Counted from the stretch's first letter, positions 54,617 to 62,717 are shown. The stretch is 64,000 nucleotides of DNA from Novosphingobium album (ex Liu et al. 2023) (GCF_029076845.1 NZ_JARESE010000062.1:293121-357120); one strand, 5' to 3'. Notes: generated by a model from the sequence alone, not told the origin. Translations and numbers: made by a program.

Positions 54617-55375
54617 ATGCGGAAAGTAATGATCGTTGCCGCCCTGGCCATGGTTGCGGCATGTTCGTCGCAAGGGCCGGAATCGACACCGCCGCCTCCC
54701 CCTCTGGCAAAGGCCATCGACATGACGCGCTGCCCCGCGCTCGCCCCGCTCGCCGGCAGCGCGCCCGCGCGCACGGAGTCGGTGGACATCGCCGGGATGC
54801 CGGCGGCCCTGCGCGATTCCCTGCGCAAAATGACGGCATCGACCCGGGACCAGTTCGCCGTGGCCACGCTTGGCGGCGGCCTCGATTGCATCGATATCCG
54901 GCGCATGATCACGATCGGCGGCGTGAAACCGCACCAGCGCGACCGCTTCGTCTCGTTCGCCTGGGAAGGCTTCGAGGAAAACGGCTACCGCAGCGACGGC
55001 ACGATCCTTGTCGATCGGGCCGGAGCGGGCAAACATGTCGACACGGGCGGCGAGCCTGTGTTCTCCCCTTCGGGCACGCTGATCGCCGCAGTGCACCAGT
55101 CGCCCACCGCCTTCAGTGCATTGCAGGGCTTCGGTCTGTGGCAGGCGGGCCCTTATGGCACAGTGCAAGTGACGAAGATCGAAGATCTGCCGGAAATGTT
55201 CGACTGGCGTATCGACCGCTGGGAATCCGAGGCTTGCGTGAGCCTTTCGGCCGTGCCTTTCGCACGATTGCAGGCCGGTTCGGGCGATATCGCCGCCCTG
55301 CCCCGCGATCGGTTCATCGTGCGGCGAAGCGAAGCCGGCTGGGCCTTCGCTCCGGCCGCGAAAGGCGGCTGCTAG
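54617..55375 (+). CDS. Outer-membrane lipoprotein of unknown function
   Basis: A 252-residue lipoprotein: signal MRKVMIVAALAMVAAC with lipobox V-A-A-Cys16, followed by Ser-Ser (outer-membrane sorting expected). The mature part has no family I recognise; it includes DCIDIRRMITIGG and RFVSFAWEGFEENGYRSDG. TssJ, the usual T6SS lipoprotein, is otherwise missing; this protein is longer than TssJ and shows no TssJ motif, so replacement of TssJ is only a hypothesis. Divergent from the caspase-like gene. Confidence 0.75.
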   Translation: MRKVMIVAALAMVAACSSQGPESTPPPPPLAKAIDMTRCPALAPLAGSAPARTESVDIAGMPAALRDSLRKMTASTRDQFAVATLGGGLDCIDIRRMITIGGVKPHQRDRFVSFAWEGFEENGYRSDGTILVDRAGAGKHVDTGGEPVFSPSGTLIAAVHQSPTAFSALQGFGLWQAGPYGTVQVTKIEDLPEMFDWRIDRWESEACVSLSAVPFARLQAGSGDIAALPRDRFIVRRSEAGWAFAPAAKGGC

Positions 55376-55386
55376 AACGCCTTCAT

Positions 55387-55402
55387 CCGCGCTAACGCGC
55401 GG
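55387..55402. terminator. Stem-loop between convergent genes
   Basis: CCGCGC-TAAC-GCGCGG forms a perfect 6-bp GC stem with a 4-nt loop in the 30 bp between the convergent lipoprotein and immunity genes. No T-run follows, so it may slow rather than fully end transcription. Confidence 0.4.
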
Positions 55403-55405
55403 AGG

Positions 55406-56086
55406 TCAGCCGCCTTGCGGGCCCAGTTCGCGCAGTCTCACTTGCTCGCCGCTGGAATAATCGAACAACGTCACCGGGCCGAACTGGGCGAGAATGGCGA
55501 AGTGTTCCAATGCCTTGAGCCGCCGCGCGGTTTCGACATGCGCTTCTCCACCCGCTTCGAGAGCGGGTACGAAGCCATAGACTTCGCCAAGCGCCAGCGC
55601 GCCGCGCGCCTTGCGCACGCGCTTGAACAGCAGCGGCGCACCGTCAACGCCATCCTCGTGCCAATCGCCGTAGTTGAGATCGCCGATGCCCGCGAGCGAG
55701 GCAATGATCGTCTGGTCGGCAGTGCCACCTTCCACCACATGGCTGACCGAAGCCCACAAACGCGGAAGATTGACCTGCAGCAGCCCATGATCCTGGTTCC
55801 AGGCCATGATTTCACCAAAAGCGCTGTAGCCGAACATGGCGGTGCGGTCCGGGCGCAGGTCCATGTCGGCCTGCAGCAACAGATCGACGATCGGCTGGAA
55901 GCGCAGCGGATCGCAGAACTGGAAACGGCCATCAAGCCACAGGCCAGTGCCGCATTCGAACAGGAATCCGGCCAGTTCCGGCGGCAGCAGGCGACCGATC
56001 CCGGCGTGCGAGGCCGGAGCGACCGGCTCCGCCTGTGCGAGATCGCCGAACATGCCGAGGAGATATTGGTAGTTGTCGCTGATCAT
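55406..56086 (-). CDS. tdi: Tdi-like immunity protein (GAD-like + DUF1851)
   Basis: A 226-residue cytoplasmic protein with two parts: GAD-like (about 20-115; LPPELAGFLFECGTGLW, FGYSAFGEIMAWN, LLQVNLPRLWASVS) and DUF1851 (about 130-220; ALGEVYGFVPALEAGG, LEHFAILAQFGPVTLFDYS). This two-domain make-up is that of Tdi1, which neutralises the Tde1 DNase in Agrobacterium. It starts 9 bp after the toxin gene, in the same operon. Intact. Confidence 0.85.
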   Translation of the reverse strand: MISDNYQYLLGMFGDLAQAEPVAPASHAGIGRLLPPELAGFLFECGTGLWLDGRFQFCDPLRFQPIVDLLLQADMDLRPDRTAMFGYSAFGEIMAWNQDHGLLQVNLPRLWASVSHVVEGGTADQTIIASLAGIGDLNYGDWHEDGVDGAPLLFKRVRKARGALALGEVYGFVPALEAGGEAHVETARRLKALEHFAILAQFGPVTLFDYSSGEQVRLRELGPQGG

Positions 56087-56095
56087 GGCGCCTGC

Positions 56096-56830
56096 CTAGC
56101 AGTTCTCCATATCGACATCCATTTTGCTTTTGCCCTGCGACTTGGCCTTTTCCGCCGCCTTGCGCAATTGCTCGCGCCGCGACAGCTGGCTGCCGGACTT
56201 CGTGCTTTTCCACTGCGAACCGATCGAACGGTTGATCGAACGATCGCCCACGCCGGATATCGCGCCATCGCCGCCTGCCACCCAGTCCAGCGCATGAGTC
56301 GCATCCTTGCCCGCGAGCGCGCCTTTCGCGGCCTGCTCGGCGATCGCGTTGGCTTCGCCCAGCGACTTGCCTGAAGCCAGGGCCTGCTTGCGCGCCGCAT
56401 CGGCGGCGCTTCGCCCCGCCGCGTCGCGCGCCGCCGCGCGTGCGGCGGCGTCGCCGGCCCCGCGATAGCTGCCGGTCGCCGCCTTGCGTGCATCGCCATC
56501 AGCCAGACGCTTGAGCAATTCGTCGGGCGAAAGCTCGTTGATCGCATCCTGCTGCTCCTTGAGCTGCTTTGCGAATTCCTCGGGATCGGCGCCATCGGGC
56601 GGCTCGAAGCAATCCGGCCCGTCCCCGCAATCAGCACAGGCCTTGGTCTGCGTCCCCTCGCCCAGCGAAGTGCCGGCATCGGAATTGGCGTTCTCCACCG
56701 CCTTGGCGAGCAGCAGGCCGACACCGAGCCCGACGAGCCCGCCTATCACCGCACCCGCGGCTACGCCCAGGGGACCGCCCAGCACGCCGATTTCGGCTCC
56801 GACCTCGGCGCCGGCCGCGATCGTCGCCAT
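56096..56830 (-). CDS. tde: Tde-like T6SS DNase effector (Ntox15 domain)
   Basis: A 244-residue effector starting at ATG 56830 (MATIAAGAEVGAEIG). Residues 7-40 are a glycine zipper (GAEVG ... GGPLG ... GGLVGLGVG), which in Tde1 aids entry into the target cell. A Cys-rich segment (C65, C68, C74) and Ala-rich helices precede the toxin_43/Ntox15 domain (about 100-244), with H179-A-L-D182 as the HxxD nuclease motif, then GDRSINRSIGSQW and the terminal SKMDVDMENC. Family knowledge predicts Mg-dependent DNase activity in prey cytoplasm. Order adaptor - toxin - immunity matches Agrobacterium tap-tde-tdi. Confidence 0.85.
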   Translation of the reverse strand: MATIAAGAEVGAEIGVLGGPLGVAAGAVIGGLVGLGVGLLLAKAVENANSDAGTSLGEGTQTKACADCGDGPDCFEPPDGADPEEFAKQLKEQQDAINELSPDELLKRLADGDARKAATGSYRGAGDAAARAAARDAAGRSAADAARKQALASGKSLGEANAIAEQAAKGALAGKDATHALDWVAGGDGAISGVGDRSINRSIGSQWKSTKSGSQLSRREQLRKAAEKAKSQGKSKMDVDMENC

Positions 56831-56832
56831 CG

Positions 56833-57702
56833 CTAGCCAACTCCCTGGACGACATGGCCCATGCGCTGCATCAGGTAGGTCAGCCGTCGATCTGGCGTCG
56901 CGGTCGAAGGCGCGGACATCAGCGCGTGCACTTCGGGCATCTGCGCAAAACGCCCCTGCGTAACCAGTTGCAGCCAGGCGAAGCGGCCGATCCCCGCCTC
57001 GCTGGTGACGCCCCAGGTTTCCGCCTGTACCCGGCAATCCTCGACATAGCGCTGCATCGTCGCATCATCGGCCTGGCCGGTATGCGCCGGTGCGTTGCGC
57101 CGCAGATAGCGCGCGACCCGGCGATCGGACCGCGCGCGCATGGCCCCTTCGATCGCCACCATCTGTGCCGCGTCGAAACGCAGCGGACCACGCAGCGCAG
57201 CGGCTCCCGGTTCGGGGCGATACTGGGCGACGAGAGCACCGTCCGCATCCTCGCAAAACAATGCGACCCGGTCGAACGGGCCGAACAGCCGGGCCTTCTG
57301 CGCCGGCGTGGCGATTGGCATGAGCAGAGCCAGCGTCTCATTGTCCCAATGCCGGAACAGCACGCTTTCGCGTCGCCCTTGCGCATCGGGGATTTCCGCG
57401 CGGTTGATCCGGCGGAAATGCTGAAAGGCATCGCCGGGATCATCGCAACCGCCCCACAGCACGCAACTTCGCTCCATGCCGGGAATAGAGAGAAATTGCC
57501 CCAGACGAAAGGACGGCAAGTGCAGCATCCACGGGCCGGACCGCGGCGAGGGCTGGCGCGGGGAATCAAGCAGCAGCGCGTGCGAGACGAAGCCGTTAGC
57601 GCGTAGCAGCGCGGGCAGATCGTCAAACTTCGCGCCATCGCAAACCGCGATGACCGACGGCCAGCTTGCCGTCATGTCATGCAGGCCTGGTCCCGCCGCC
57701 AT
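56833..57702 (-). CDS. tap: DUF4123 effector adaptor (Tap/TEC chaperone)
   Basis: A 289-residue DUF4123 protein; start ATG 57702 with GGTGAC upstream (ATG 57675 is possible). Recognised by the N-terminal region ALLLDSPRQPSPRSGPWMLHL, then FRHWDNETLALLMPI near residue 115, and the C-terminal helical part RFAWLQLVTQGRFAQMPEVH. DUF4123 proteins hold an effector and load it on VgrG or PAAR. It precedes the toxin gene by 2 bp and follows PAAR by 3 bp, so its client is the Ntox15 effector. Confidence 0.88.
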   Translation of the reverse strand: MAAGPGLHDMTASWPSVIAVCDGAKFDDLPALLRANGFVSHALLLDSPRQPSPRSGPWMLHLPSFRLGQFLSIPGMERSCVLWGGCDDPGDAFQHFRRINRAEIPDAQGRRESVLFRHWDNETLALLMPIATPAQKARLFGPFDRVALFCEDADGALVAQYRPEPGAAALRGPLRFDAAQMVAIEGAMRARSDRRVARYLRRNAPAHTGQADDATMQRYVEDCRVQAETWGVTSEAGIGRFAWLQLVTQGRFAQMPEVHALMSAPSTATPDRRLTYLMQRMGHVVQGVG

Positions 57703-57705
57703 CTG

Positions 57706-58092
57706 TCACCCGCGCACGAACGGCGCGCCCTGCTTCTGGGCGGTTCTCAGGCATGGTGGGTCCGGTGTCGCCAACGCGGGGATATCCACGCCGGAGGCCA
57801 GATCACCGATCAATACCGCAGGGTAGCCGGCCACGATGACCCCGCCATGCACGGTTGGATCATACTGTCGTGCCGCGGGCGAGCCGCCGACCAGCACCGT
57901 CATAGATCCCTTGGCAATCGAATCGGGCGGTCCACTGCAGACGCACAGATCGCCAACACGGGCTTGCGGGCTGCCGCCGGTCAGCACATTGAACTGACCT
58001 TTCATGACCGGCCCGCCCACATGCGGAACAGGCCCCGGATTGACCATGGGGCAAGAATGAAAATCACCGATCCGGGCGGCTGGAAATCCCAT
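57706..58092 (-). CDS. PAAR-domain spike tip protein
   Basis: A 128-residue PAAR protein; ATG 58092 (MGFPAARIGDFHSCPM) has AAGGGGAC 4 nt upstream and is preferred to a TTG at 58107. PAAR features: AARIGDFHSCP, HVGGPVMKGQFNVLTGG, PQARVGDLCVC, TVLVGGSPAARQYDPTVHGG, VAGYPAVLIGD. The His/Cys residues bind zinc and cap the VgrG spike. It begins the paar-tap-tde-tdi operon. No second vgrG is adjacent, so it must use the VgrG 18 kb away. Confidence 0.9.
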   Translation of the reverse strand: MGFPAARIGDFHSCPMVNPGPVPHVGGPVMKGQFNVLTGGSPQARVGDLCVCSGPPDSIAKGSMTVLVGGSPAARQYDPTVHGGVIVAGYPAVLIGDLASGVDIPALATPDPPCLRTAQKQGAPFVRG

Positions 58093-58269
58093 CGCAGTCC
58101 CCTTCAAGAGACGATCACGTGAACCGCCATGACCGTCCTCACCGGATCATCGCCACACCAGGGCCATGCCGACAGAATGGTCTTGCCGGATTACCTAATG
58201 GAAGTGGCGGCGGCCTGCTACGGGATTTTCATCCAACCTGATCAAGCCTCGATATCTTCACGGTGCCAG

Positions 58270-58809
58270 AGTCAGATTGAGGCATATCCGCGAGGACTTC
58301 TTCCTGGATCGGACCTTCCGCAACATGGAGGACCTCAACGCCCAGCTCATCGGCTGGCTCGACACCGTCGCCAATGTCCGGGTCCATGGGACGACCAGCG
58401 CGTGGTTGCCGAAGCCTTCGGCGAGGAGCAGGAGGAACTGCAACGCCTGCCGGACCACCGCTTTAATGCTGTCCTGAAGCTCGAGCGGCGGGTCAGCCAT
58501 GACGGGCTCGTGGCGGTCGGCGGCAACTATTACAGCGTGCCCGACCGGACGCGCCGGATCGTCGAGATCGAGCAGTTGCCGGACCTGATCCGTATCATCG
58601 ACCGCGGTATCGTCGTTGCCGAGCATCCCGTGCTCGAAGGGTACCGGCAATATCGCATCGACCGCCGCCATCGCACAGGACGTCCGGCACCGCGAACGCA
58701 GGAACGATCCATGACGATGATCGGCCGGATCGGCGATCATGTGCCGCTGCGTTCGCTGGCGGTCTATAAAGCGATCGGCGCAAGCCTCGCGATGGAGGGG
58801 CGGCCATGA
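58270..58809 (+). pseudogene. istA: istA fragment, truncated and frameshifted
   Basis: C-terminal part of an IS21 transposase. HIREDFFLDRTFRNMEDLNAQ and WLDTVANVRVHGTT are read in one frame up to about 58395, then the homology continues as RVVAEAFGEEQEELQRLP in another frame, explained by loss of one base near ACGACC. It runs through VGGNYYSVPDRTRRIVEIE to the stop at 58809. The catalytic N-terminal two thirds are absent. Confidence 0.8.
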
Positions 58810-59534
58810 ACAGCACGGCACCATCCGCGCGCGTCGACTCCATCCGCCGAAGCCTGGTCAGCCTCAAGATGCCCCGAGCGCTCGAAATCCTCGATGCAAC
58901 TCCGCGGCGCATCGAGCAGGGTCAGATCGACGGCATCGAAACCAACGACGAACTGCTGGGCGAAGAGCTGTCGCTGCGCGAGAACCACCGGGTCAAGGCT
59001 GCCCTGCGCATGGCCCGGCTGCCCGTGGTCAAGACGCTGGCCGGCTACGACTTCTCCTTCCAGCCCTCGCTCGACAAGAACCGCATCCTGGCACTGGCCG
59101 GCCTCGACTTCATCGAACGGGCCGAGGTCGTCCATCTGTTGGGGCCGCCCGGCACCGGCAAGAGCCACATTGCCAAGGCACTCGCGGTCGAGGCCGTGCG
59201 GGCCGGCAAGGCGGTCTACTTCATCCCGCTCGCCGATCTGATCGCCCAACTCGCCAAGGCCCGTTACGAAAGAGGCGCCATGATCCTTACCTCCAATCGC
59301 GGCTTTGCCGAATGGGTTGAGGTCTTTGGCGATGCCGTCGTCGCAACTGCCCTGCTCGACAGGCTGCTCCACCACGCCGTCGTCATCCAGATCGAAGGCT
59401 CCAGCTATCGCATGGGTGAGCATGCTGCGCTCGTGCCCGAAAACGCCCGCAACGGCGCTGCGTTCAATCCGCCGCCAACCAGACGTCGCGGACGACCGCC
59501 GAAGAAAGGAAATCCCGATCCCGAATACGGCTGA
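58806..59534 (+). CDS. istB: IstB helper ATPase with internal deletion
   Basis: A 242-residue IstB that overlaps istA by 4 bp (ATGA). N-terminal features (RARLEILD-like start, LRMARLPVVKTLAGYDFSFQ) and Walker A GPPGTGKSH (113-121) are present. At about residue 151, PLADLIAQLAKA runs straight into RYERGAMILTSNRGFAEW, where complete IstB proteins carry roughly 40 more residues including the Walker B DEIGY segment. The frame is kept, but ATP hydrolysis is very unlikely. The end is Arg/Lys rich. Confidence 0.8.
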   Translation: MNSTAPSARVDSIRRSLVSLKMPRALEILDATPRRIEQGQIDGIETNDELLGEELSLRENHRVKAALRMARLPVVKTLAGYDFSFQPSLDKNRILALAGLDFIERAEVVHLLGPPGTGKSHIAKALAVEAVRAGKAVYFIPLADLIAQLAKARYERGAMILTSNRGFAEWVEVFGDAVVATALLDRLLHHAVVIQIEGSSYRMGEHAALVPENARNGAAFNPPPTRRRGRPPKKGNPDPEYG

Positions 59535-59587
59535 TCACCGCACTATCCCGAACCGCCAGCATAGGGAATTTTGAGCGCCCACATCTG

Positions 59588-61302
59588 GGTTCTCCCGCAA
59601 TTTCGGTGCAGGGGTCATGCCATAATCCGTGCTCGGAGCAGATCGATGCCGGCCCGGCCGTACATTGAGCGCTTGATCAGCTTGAGCTTATTGATCTTGC
59701 CTTCGACCGGTCCGGTGCTCCACGGCAAGGTCAGCGCGGCGCGCACCGCATCGATGTCGCGCCGCAGGCCTCGTGCGAACGAGGCGACGGCACTTCCCAG
59801 TGTCTGGGCAAGCCATGGGTCGAGCTCTGCTGCTTTGCGCTCAACCAGTATTTCGTGAAACCGCCGCGCCAGGTCGGCTACTTCCGCGATTGCGGGCGAG
59901 GCGGCGCGTACGGCATCGACGAACCGGGCATCCTCCTTGCAGAGCGTCTCACTGGACGCGGAGAGGAGCCTGACGGTCTGACGCGATGACGGTGATTTCC
60001 AGCGTGGGCGTGCGACAGATGGCGCCGCCGGCGGCGACAGGCCGTCGCGGAGCCGGGTCTTGATCCAGCGACGGAAGCTGCGCGCTTCGCCACGGTAGCC
60101 TAGTCCACACACCTCTCGATAAAGCTGGGTGGCATTGCGACAGCCTTCTTCCCAGCGCGAACGCAGATAGGCTTCAAAGGCATTCGCAGGATGCCGCGAT
60201 GCGCGTTCCCAGGTTCCCGGCCGCCTGTCGAGAAGCCACTGGCGGATAGTCTTTCGATCGCGACCCGTTTCATGCGCGATGGCCGCTATGCTCCAGCCCT
60301 TGTCACGCAGACCGGCGACCGCCTCGAACATCATGTGTCTTCGCGCTCGGCTTTGTCGTTGTTCGTCGAGCGTGGCCCTCGACGCCCCGATTGTCGCAGG
60401 CCGTTCCTGCGGTACAACCGGCGCGACATCGTCCGCCAGTGATCGTCCGACCTCGCGAACGAGGCGGTATCGCTTCTCGACAGCGGCGAGCAGCGCATCC
60501 GAACAGTTGCGCAACATATGCCAACGATCCGCAACCTGCACAGCCAAGGGCGCCCCTTCACGCGCACCCTTGGCGTAGCTGCCCGCTCGATCGCGTGCGA
60601 TGATTTCGGCGCCGGGGTTGGACTTCAGCCAGGCAGTAAGGGTGGCACTCTCCCGATCCGGTAGCAGATCAACGACCTGGTTGGCCTCGAGATCGACTAG
60701 AACGGTGCCGTATCGCTGTCCTTTGCGCCATGCCCAGTCGTCAATGCCAAGAACCCGCGGCGCACCGTGCTTAACCTGCCGACCGGTGCGGACGATCCGC
60801 AGCATCGTGTCGGCGCTGACGCGCATGCTCAGCCGGTCGATGAGGCGAGCACCCGCTTCACCGCCAAGGGCAAGCCCAACCGAACGCTCGATGTCGCGCA
60901 GGCGCAGTGTGCGCCGAGCGTACCGACCGGCCAGAGCCTCGGCACGCTCGGCGAAGATACGCTGCGCGCAACTTCGATTGATACACCGCAGCCGACGGAC
61001 CTGGACGCAGAGCATGACAGGTCGGCCCTGCCAGGGAAGATCGGCGACATGTCGCTGGTATCTGCTATGCGTCCGCGATGACACACGCCGGCACGTCGGA
61101 CAGCGCGGCGCGGACAACCGCGACCGGCAATGGATCACGATACGCGTAGCTTCGAGAACAACCTCCTCGACGATTAGTTGGGGTGGAACGAGCGGTAGAA
61201 TGCGTTTGACCACGGTTCGACAGGCTCCCTCTATGGAGCCCTTACGAATCCACCAGATTCATGGTTCGTTCCCACAGCCTGCACCGAAATTGCGGGAGAA
61301 CC
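59588..61302 (-). mobile_element. ISL3-family insertion sequence, apparently intact
   Basis: 1715 bp. The 25-bp termini at 59588-59612 and 61278-61302 are perfect inverted repeats beginning GGTTCTCCCGC. The 8-bp word CACATCTG flanks it at 59580-59587 and 61303-61310, the target-duplication size of this family. It lies in the right end of the IS21 remnant. Fresh repeats and an intact gene indicate a recent arrival. Confidence 0.88.
59615..61213 (-). CDS. ISL3-family transposase
   Basis: A 532-residue DDE transposase. An N-terminal zinc ribbon (CPTC near residue 38 and CINRSC near 77) is followed by a helix-turn-helix region (RDIERSVGLALGG). The catalytic core has LGIDDWAWRKGQRYG, IARDRAGSYAKGAREG and the C-terminal TGPVEGKINKLKLIKR, with Asp, Asp and Glu in place. 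A second helical insert holds GWSIAAIAHETGRDRKTIR. The only gene of its element, starting 65 bp from the right terminal repeat. Confidence 0.93.
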   Translation of the reverse strand: MVKRILPLVPPQLIVEEVVLEATRIVIHCRSRLSAPRCPTCRRVSSRTHSRYQRHVADLPWQGRPVMLCVQVRRLRCINRSCAQRIFAERAEALAGRYARRTLRLRDIERSVGLALGGEAGARLIDRLSMRVSADTMLRIVRTGRQVKHGAPRVLGIDDWAWRKGQRYGTVLVDLEANQVVDLLPDRESATLTAWLKSNPGAEIIARDRAGSYAKGAREGAPLAVQVADRWHMLRNCSDALLAAVEKRYRLVREVGRSLADDVAPVVPQERPATIGASRATLDEQRQSRARRHMMFEAVAGLRDKGWSIAAIAHETGRDRKTIRQWLLDRRPGTWERASRHPANAFEAYLRSRWEEGCRNATQLYREVCGLGYRGEARSFRRWIKTRLRDGLSPPAAPSVARPRWKSPSSRQTVRLLSASSETLCKEDARFVDAVRAASPAIAEVADLARRFHEILVERKAAELDPWLAQTLGSAVASFARGLRRDIDAVRAALTLPWSTGPVEGKINKLKLIKRSMYGRAGIDLLRARIMA

Positions 61303-61484
61303 CACATCTGGGGAAACATCGGTGCCCATTGACACTCATCACTGAAGTTGGGCTTTCCCATGGTCGCCTCCTTCCTCAAAATTGGGATCGAAGGCGTCCA
61401 GAAATCTAGGGGCTACTCAGACCCCGCACGATGGTTTTGCCCATCGAGCCGACCAAAGGGCATGCCCCTCGGAACCCAGCCTAT

Positions 61485-61514
61485 TTGATAATAGTTATCG
61501 GACTGTGGTATGCT
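61485..61514 (+). promoter_or_regulatory. parDE promoter with overlapping operator
   Basis: TTGATA (61485-61490) and TATGCT (61509-61514) are spaced by 18 bp, close to the sigma-70 consensus. The palindrome GATAA-TAG-TTATC (61487-61499) overlaps the -35 box and is the likely ParD/ParDE autorepression site. GGAGG (61521-61525) follows, 6 nt before the parD ATG. The 150 bp before this, after the IS21 end, hold no gene. Confidence 0.65.
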
Positions 61515-61531
61515 GAAAATGGAGGTGCCAC

Positions 61532-61798
61532 ATGGCCAGCAGCGTCGATCTCGGAAATCAGCTCGATAGCTTCGTCAAGAAGCTCGTGAAAGCGGGCCGC
61601 TATGGTTCGCGCAGCGAAGTCCTGCGCGAAGGCGTCCGCCTGATCCACGAGCGCGAGACCCATCTCGCGGCGCTGGACGCTTCGATCATGCGCGGCGTGG
61701 CCGATGCCGAGGCCGGGCGTGTGCACGACATCGACGCCATCGCGTCGCGCCTTGACGCCAAATACGCCGCCATGAGCGACAAGCATGGCAATCAATGA
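61532..61798 (+). CDS. parD: ParD-family antitoxin
   Basis: An 88-residue antitoxin. N-terminal ribbon-helix-helix region (SSVDLGNQLDSFVKKLVKAGRYGSRSEVLREG, residues near 3-34) is the ParD type I signature; the rest (HLAALDASIMRGVADAEAGR) is the toxin-wrapping tail. It overlaps parE by 4 bp (ATGA), giving the usual antitoxin-first coupling. Stabilises the region or acts in stress. Confidence 0.92.
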   Translation: MASSVDLGNQLDSFVKKLVKAGRYGSRSEVLREGVRLIHERETHLAALDASIMRGVADAEAGRVHDIDAIASRLDAKYAAMSDKHGNQ

Positions 61799-62190
61799 AG
61801 GTCGTTCTCACCGACGAAGCCGTTGCCGACCTTGAATCCATCGCCGACTACATCGCGCGGAACAATCCGCCGCGCGCCCGCAGCTTCGTCGCCGAACTGC
61901 TCGACAAAGCGCGCGGCCTTGCCGACATGCCGGAAGGATTCCCGCTTGTACCGCGATATGCCCATCTTGGCATCCGCAGGCGCGTCCACGGCAGCTATCT
62001 GGTCTTCTACCGCGTGGAAGCCGATTGCATCACGGTCATCTGTGTTCGCCTCGTCGGCGCCGTGCTCCTCGAGCAGAACGACGAGTGGCAGCTCCAGCAC
62101 CGCTACATGCAGATCGAGGGCATGGCCGCCCTCACCACATCCATGATCGAGGAGGTTCAGCCGCTACAAATTGCACCCAAGGCCGCCTGA
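61795..62190 (+). CDS. parE: ParE-family toxin with extended C-terminus
   Basis: A 131-residue RelE/ParE-fold toxin. Core features VVLTDEAVADLESIADYIA, NPPRARSFVAELLDKA and GIRRRVHGSYLVFYRVEADCI are standard. Usual ParE proteins end near residue 97 with an HGARD-type strand; here it is replaced by LVGAVLLEQNDEWQLQHRY and about 30 further residues. The change could be a variant family member or the result of an old frameshift, so toxicity is not assured. Family target is DNA gyrase. Confidence 0.85.
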   Translation: MKVVLTDEAVADLESIADYIARNNPPRARSFVAELLDKARGLADMPEGFPLVPRYAHLGIRRRVHGSYLVFYRVEADCITVICVRLVGAVLLEQNDEWQLQHRYMQIEGMAALTTSMIEEVQPLQIAPKAA

Positions 62191-62192
62191 CC

Positions 62193-62420
62193 ATGCAGCC
62201 CGGTGACCACACCCGAAATTACACCTCATTGACGGACGTGACCAACAAGAGCGAGGACGGGTCCTTTCGGCTTACGGTTCGAGATACACGCTACAATTCG
62301 CAGGGCTATCCGATCGTCACATCCGCCTTGCAGGATGAAGTCTTCGAAACGTCGGCCGCAGCCAAGGCGTTTGCACGGGAGAAATTTGGCGCGAAGACAG
62401 GCGAATACGCCATAAAGTAA
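62193..62420 (+). CDS. Small conserved-looking hypothetical protein
   Basis: A 75-residue protein starting 2 bp after the parE stop, likely the third gene of the operon. No family recognised. The sequence (SFRLTVRDTRYNSQGYPIVT, ETSAAAKAFAREKFGAKTGE) has balanced composition and looks coding: a short beta meander with a closing helix. Could be a third TA component or an unrelated passenger. Confidence 0.6.
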   Translation: MQPGDHTRNYTSLTDVTNKSEDGSFRLTVRDTRYNSQGYPIVTSALQDEVFETSAAAKAFAREKFGAKTGEYAIK

Positions 62421-62717
62421 TCCGATCCTGCACTCCGGGTGCCCATCACCGGATGCCCGGGCCTATGTCCCGGTCATGAACTGATAGAGCGTAAGCGGTG
62501 TCCCCCTGGCACCTTGCGCGGCGGCTGATCAGCGTCGAGTTTCCGTCCTTTGACCCGGGCCGGGGCGGCTGATGCTATGACGATGCCATGTGACGATGCT
62601 AGTACCAAGGGGCGTGTCCAACGCTTCGAGATGGGGTGGTTGCCGCCCTCCCCAGACGGCATCGCAATGTGCCAAATATGTGGTGTTGAAAGCCACTGAG
62701 CGGAAAGGACGGCAACC
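62421..62717. other. Non-coding region before the IS110 transposase
   Basis: 297 bp with no gene. Its right part is the left end of the IS110-type element. GGTTGCCG (62639-62646) and CGGCAACC (62712-62719) are an 8-bp inverted pair just before the start codon. Left boundary of the element is not certain. Confidence 0.45.

Larger units (their letters stand above)
58270..61334 (+). mobile_element. IS21-family remnant, interrupted by ISL3-type element
   Basis: Contains the 3' part of istA, istB and a right end. Across the ISL3 insertion the sequence rejoins to give GGGGAAACATCGGTGCCCAT followed by TGACA (ending near 61334), whose reverse complement starts TGTCA, as in IS21-family ends. The left end and most of istA are missing; the left junction near 58270 adjoins the T6SS island just past the PAAR gene. 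Confidence 0.65.

Noticed and set aside
54617..55375. TssJ assignment for the lipoprotein
   Set aside because: It is a lipoprotein in the right place, but longer than TssJ and without recognisable TssJ sequence; left as unknown.
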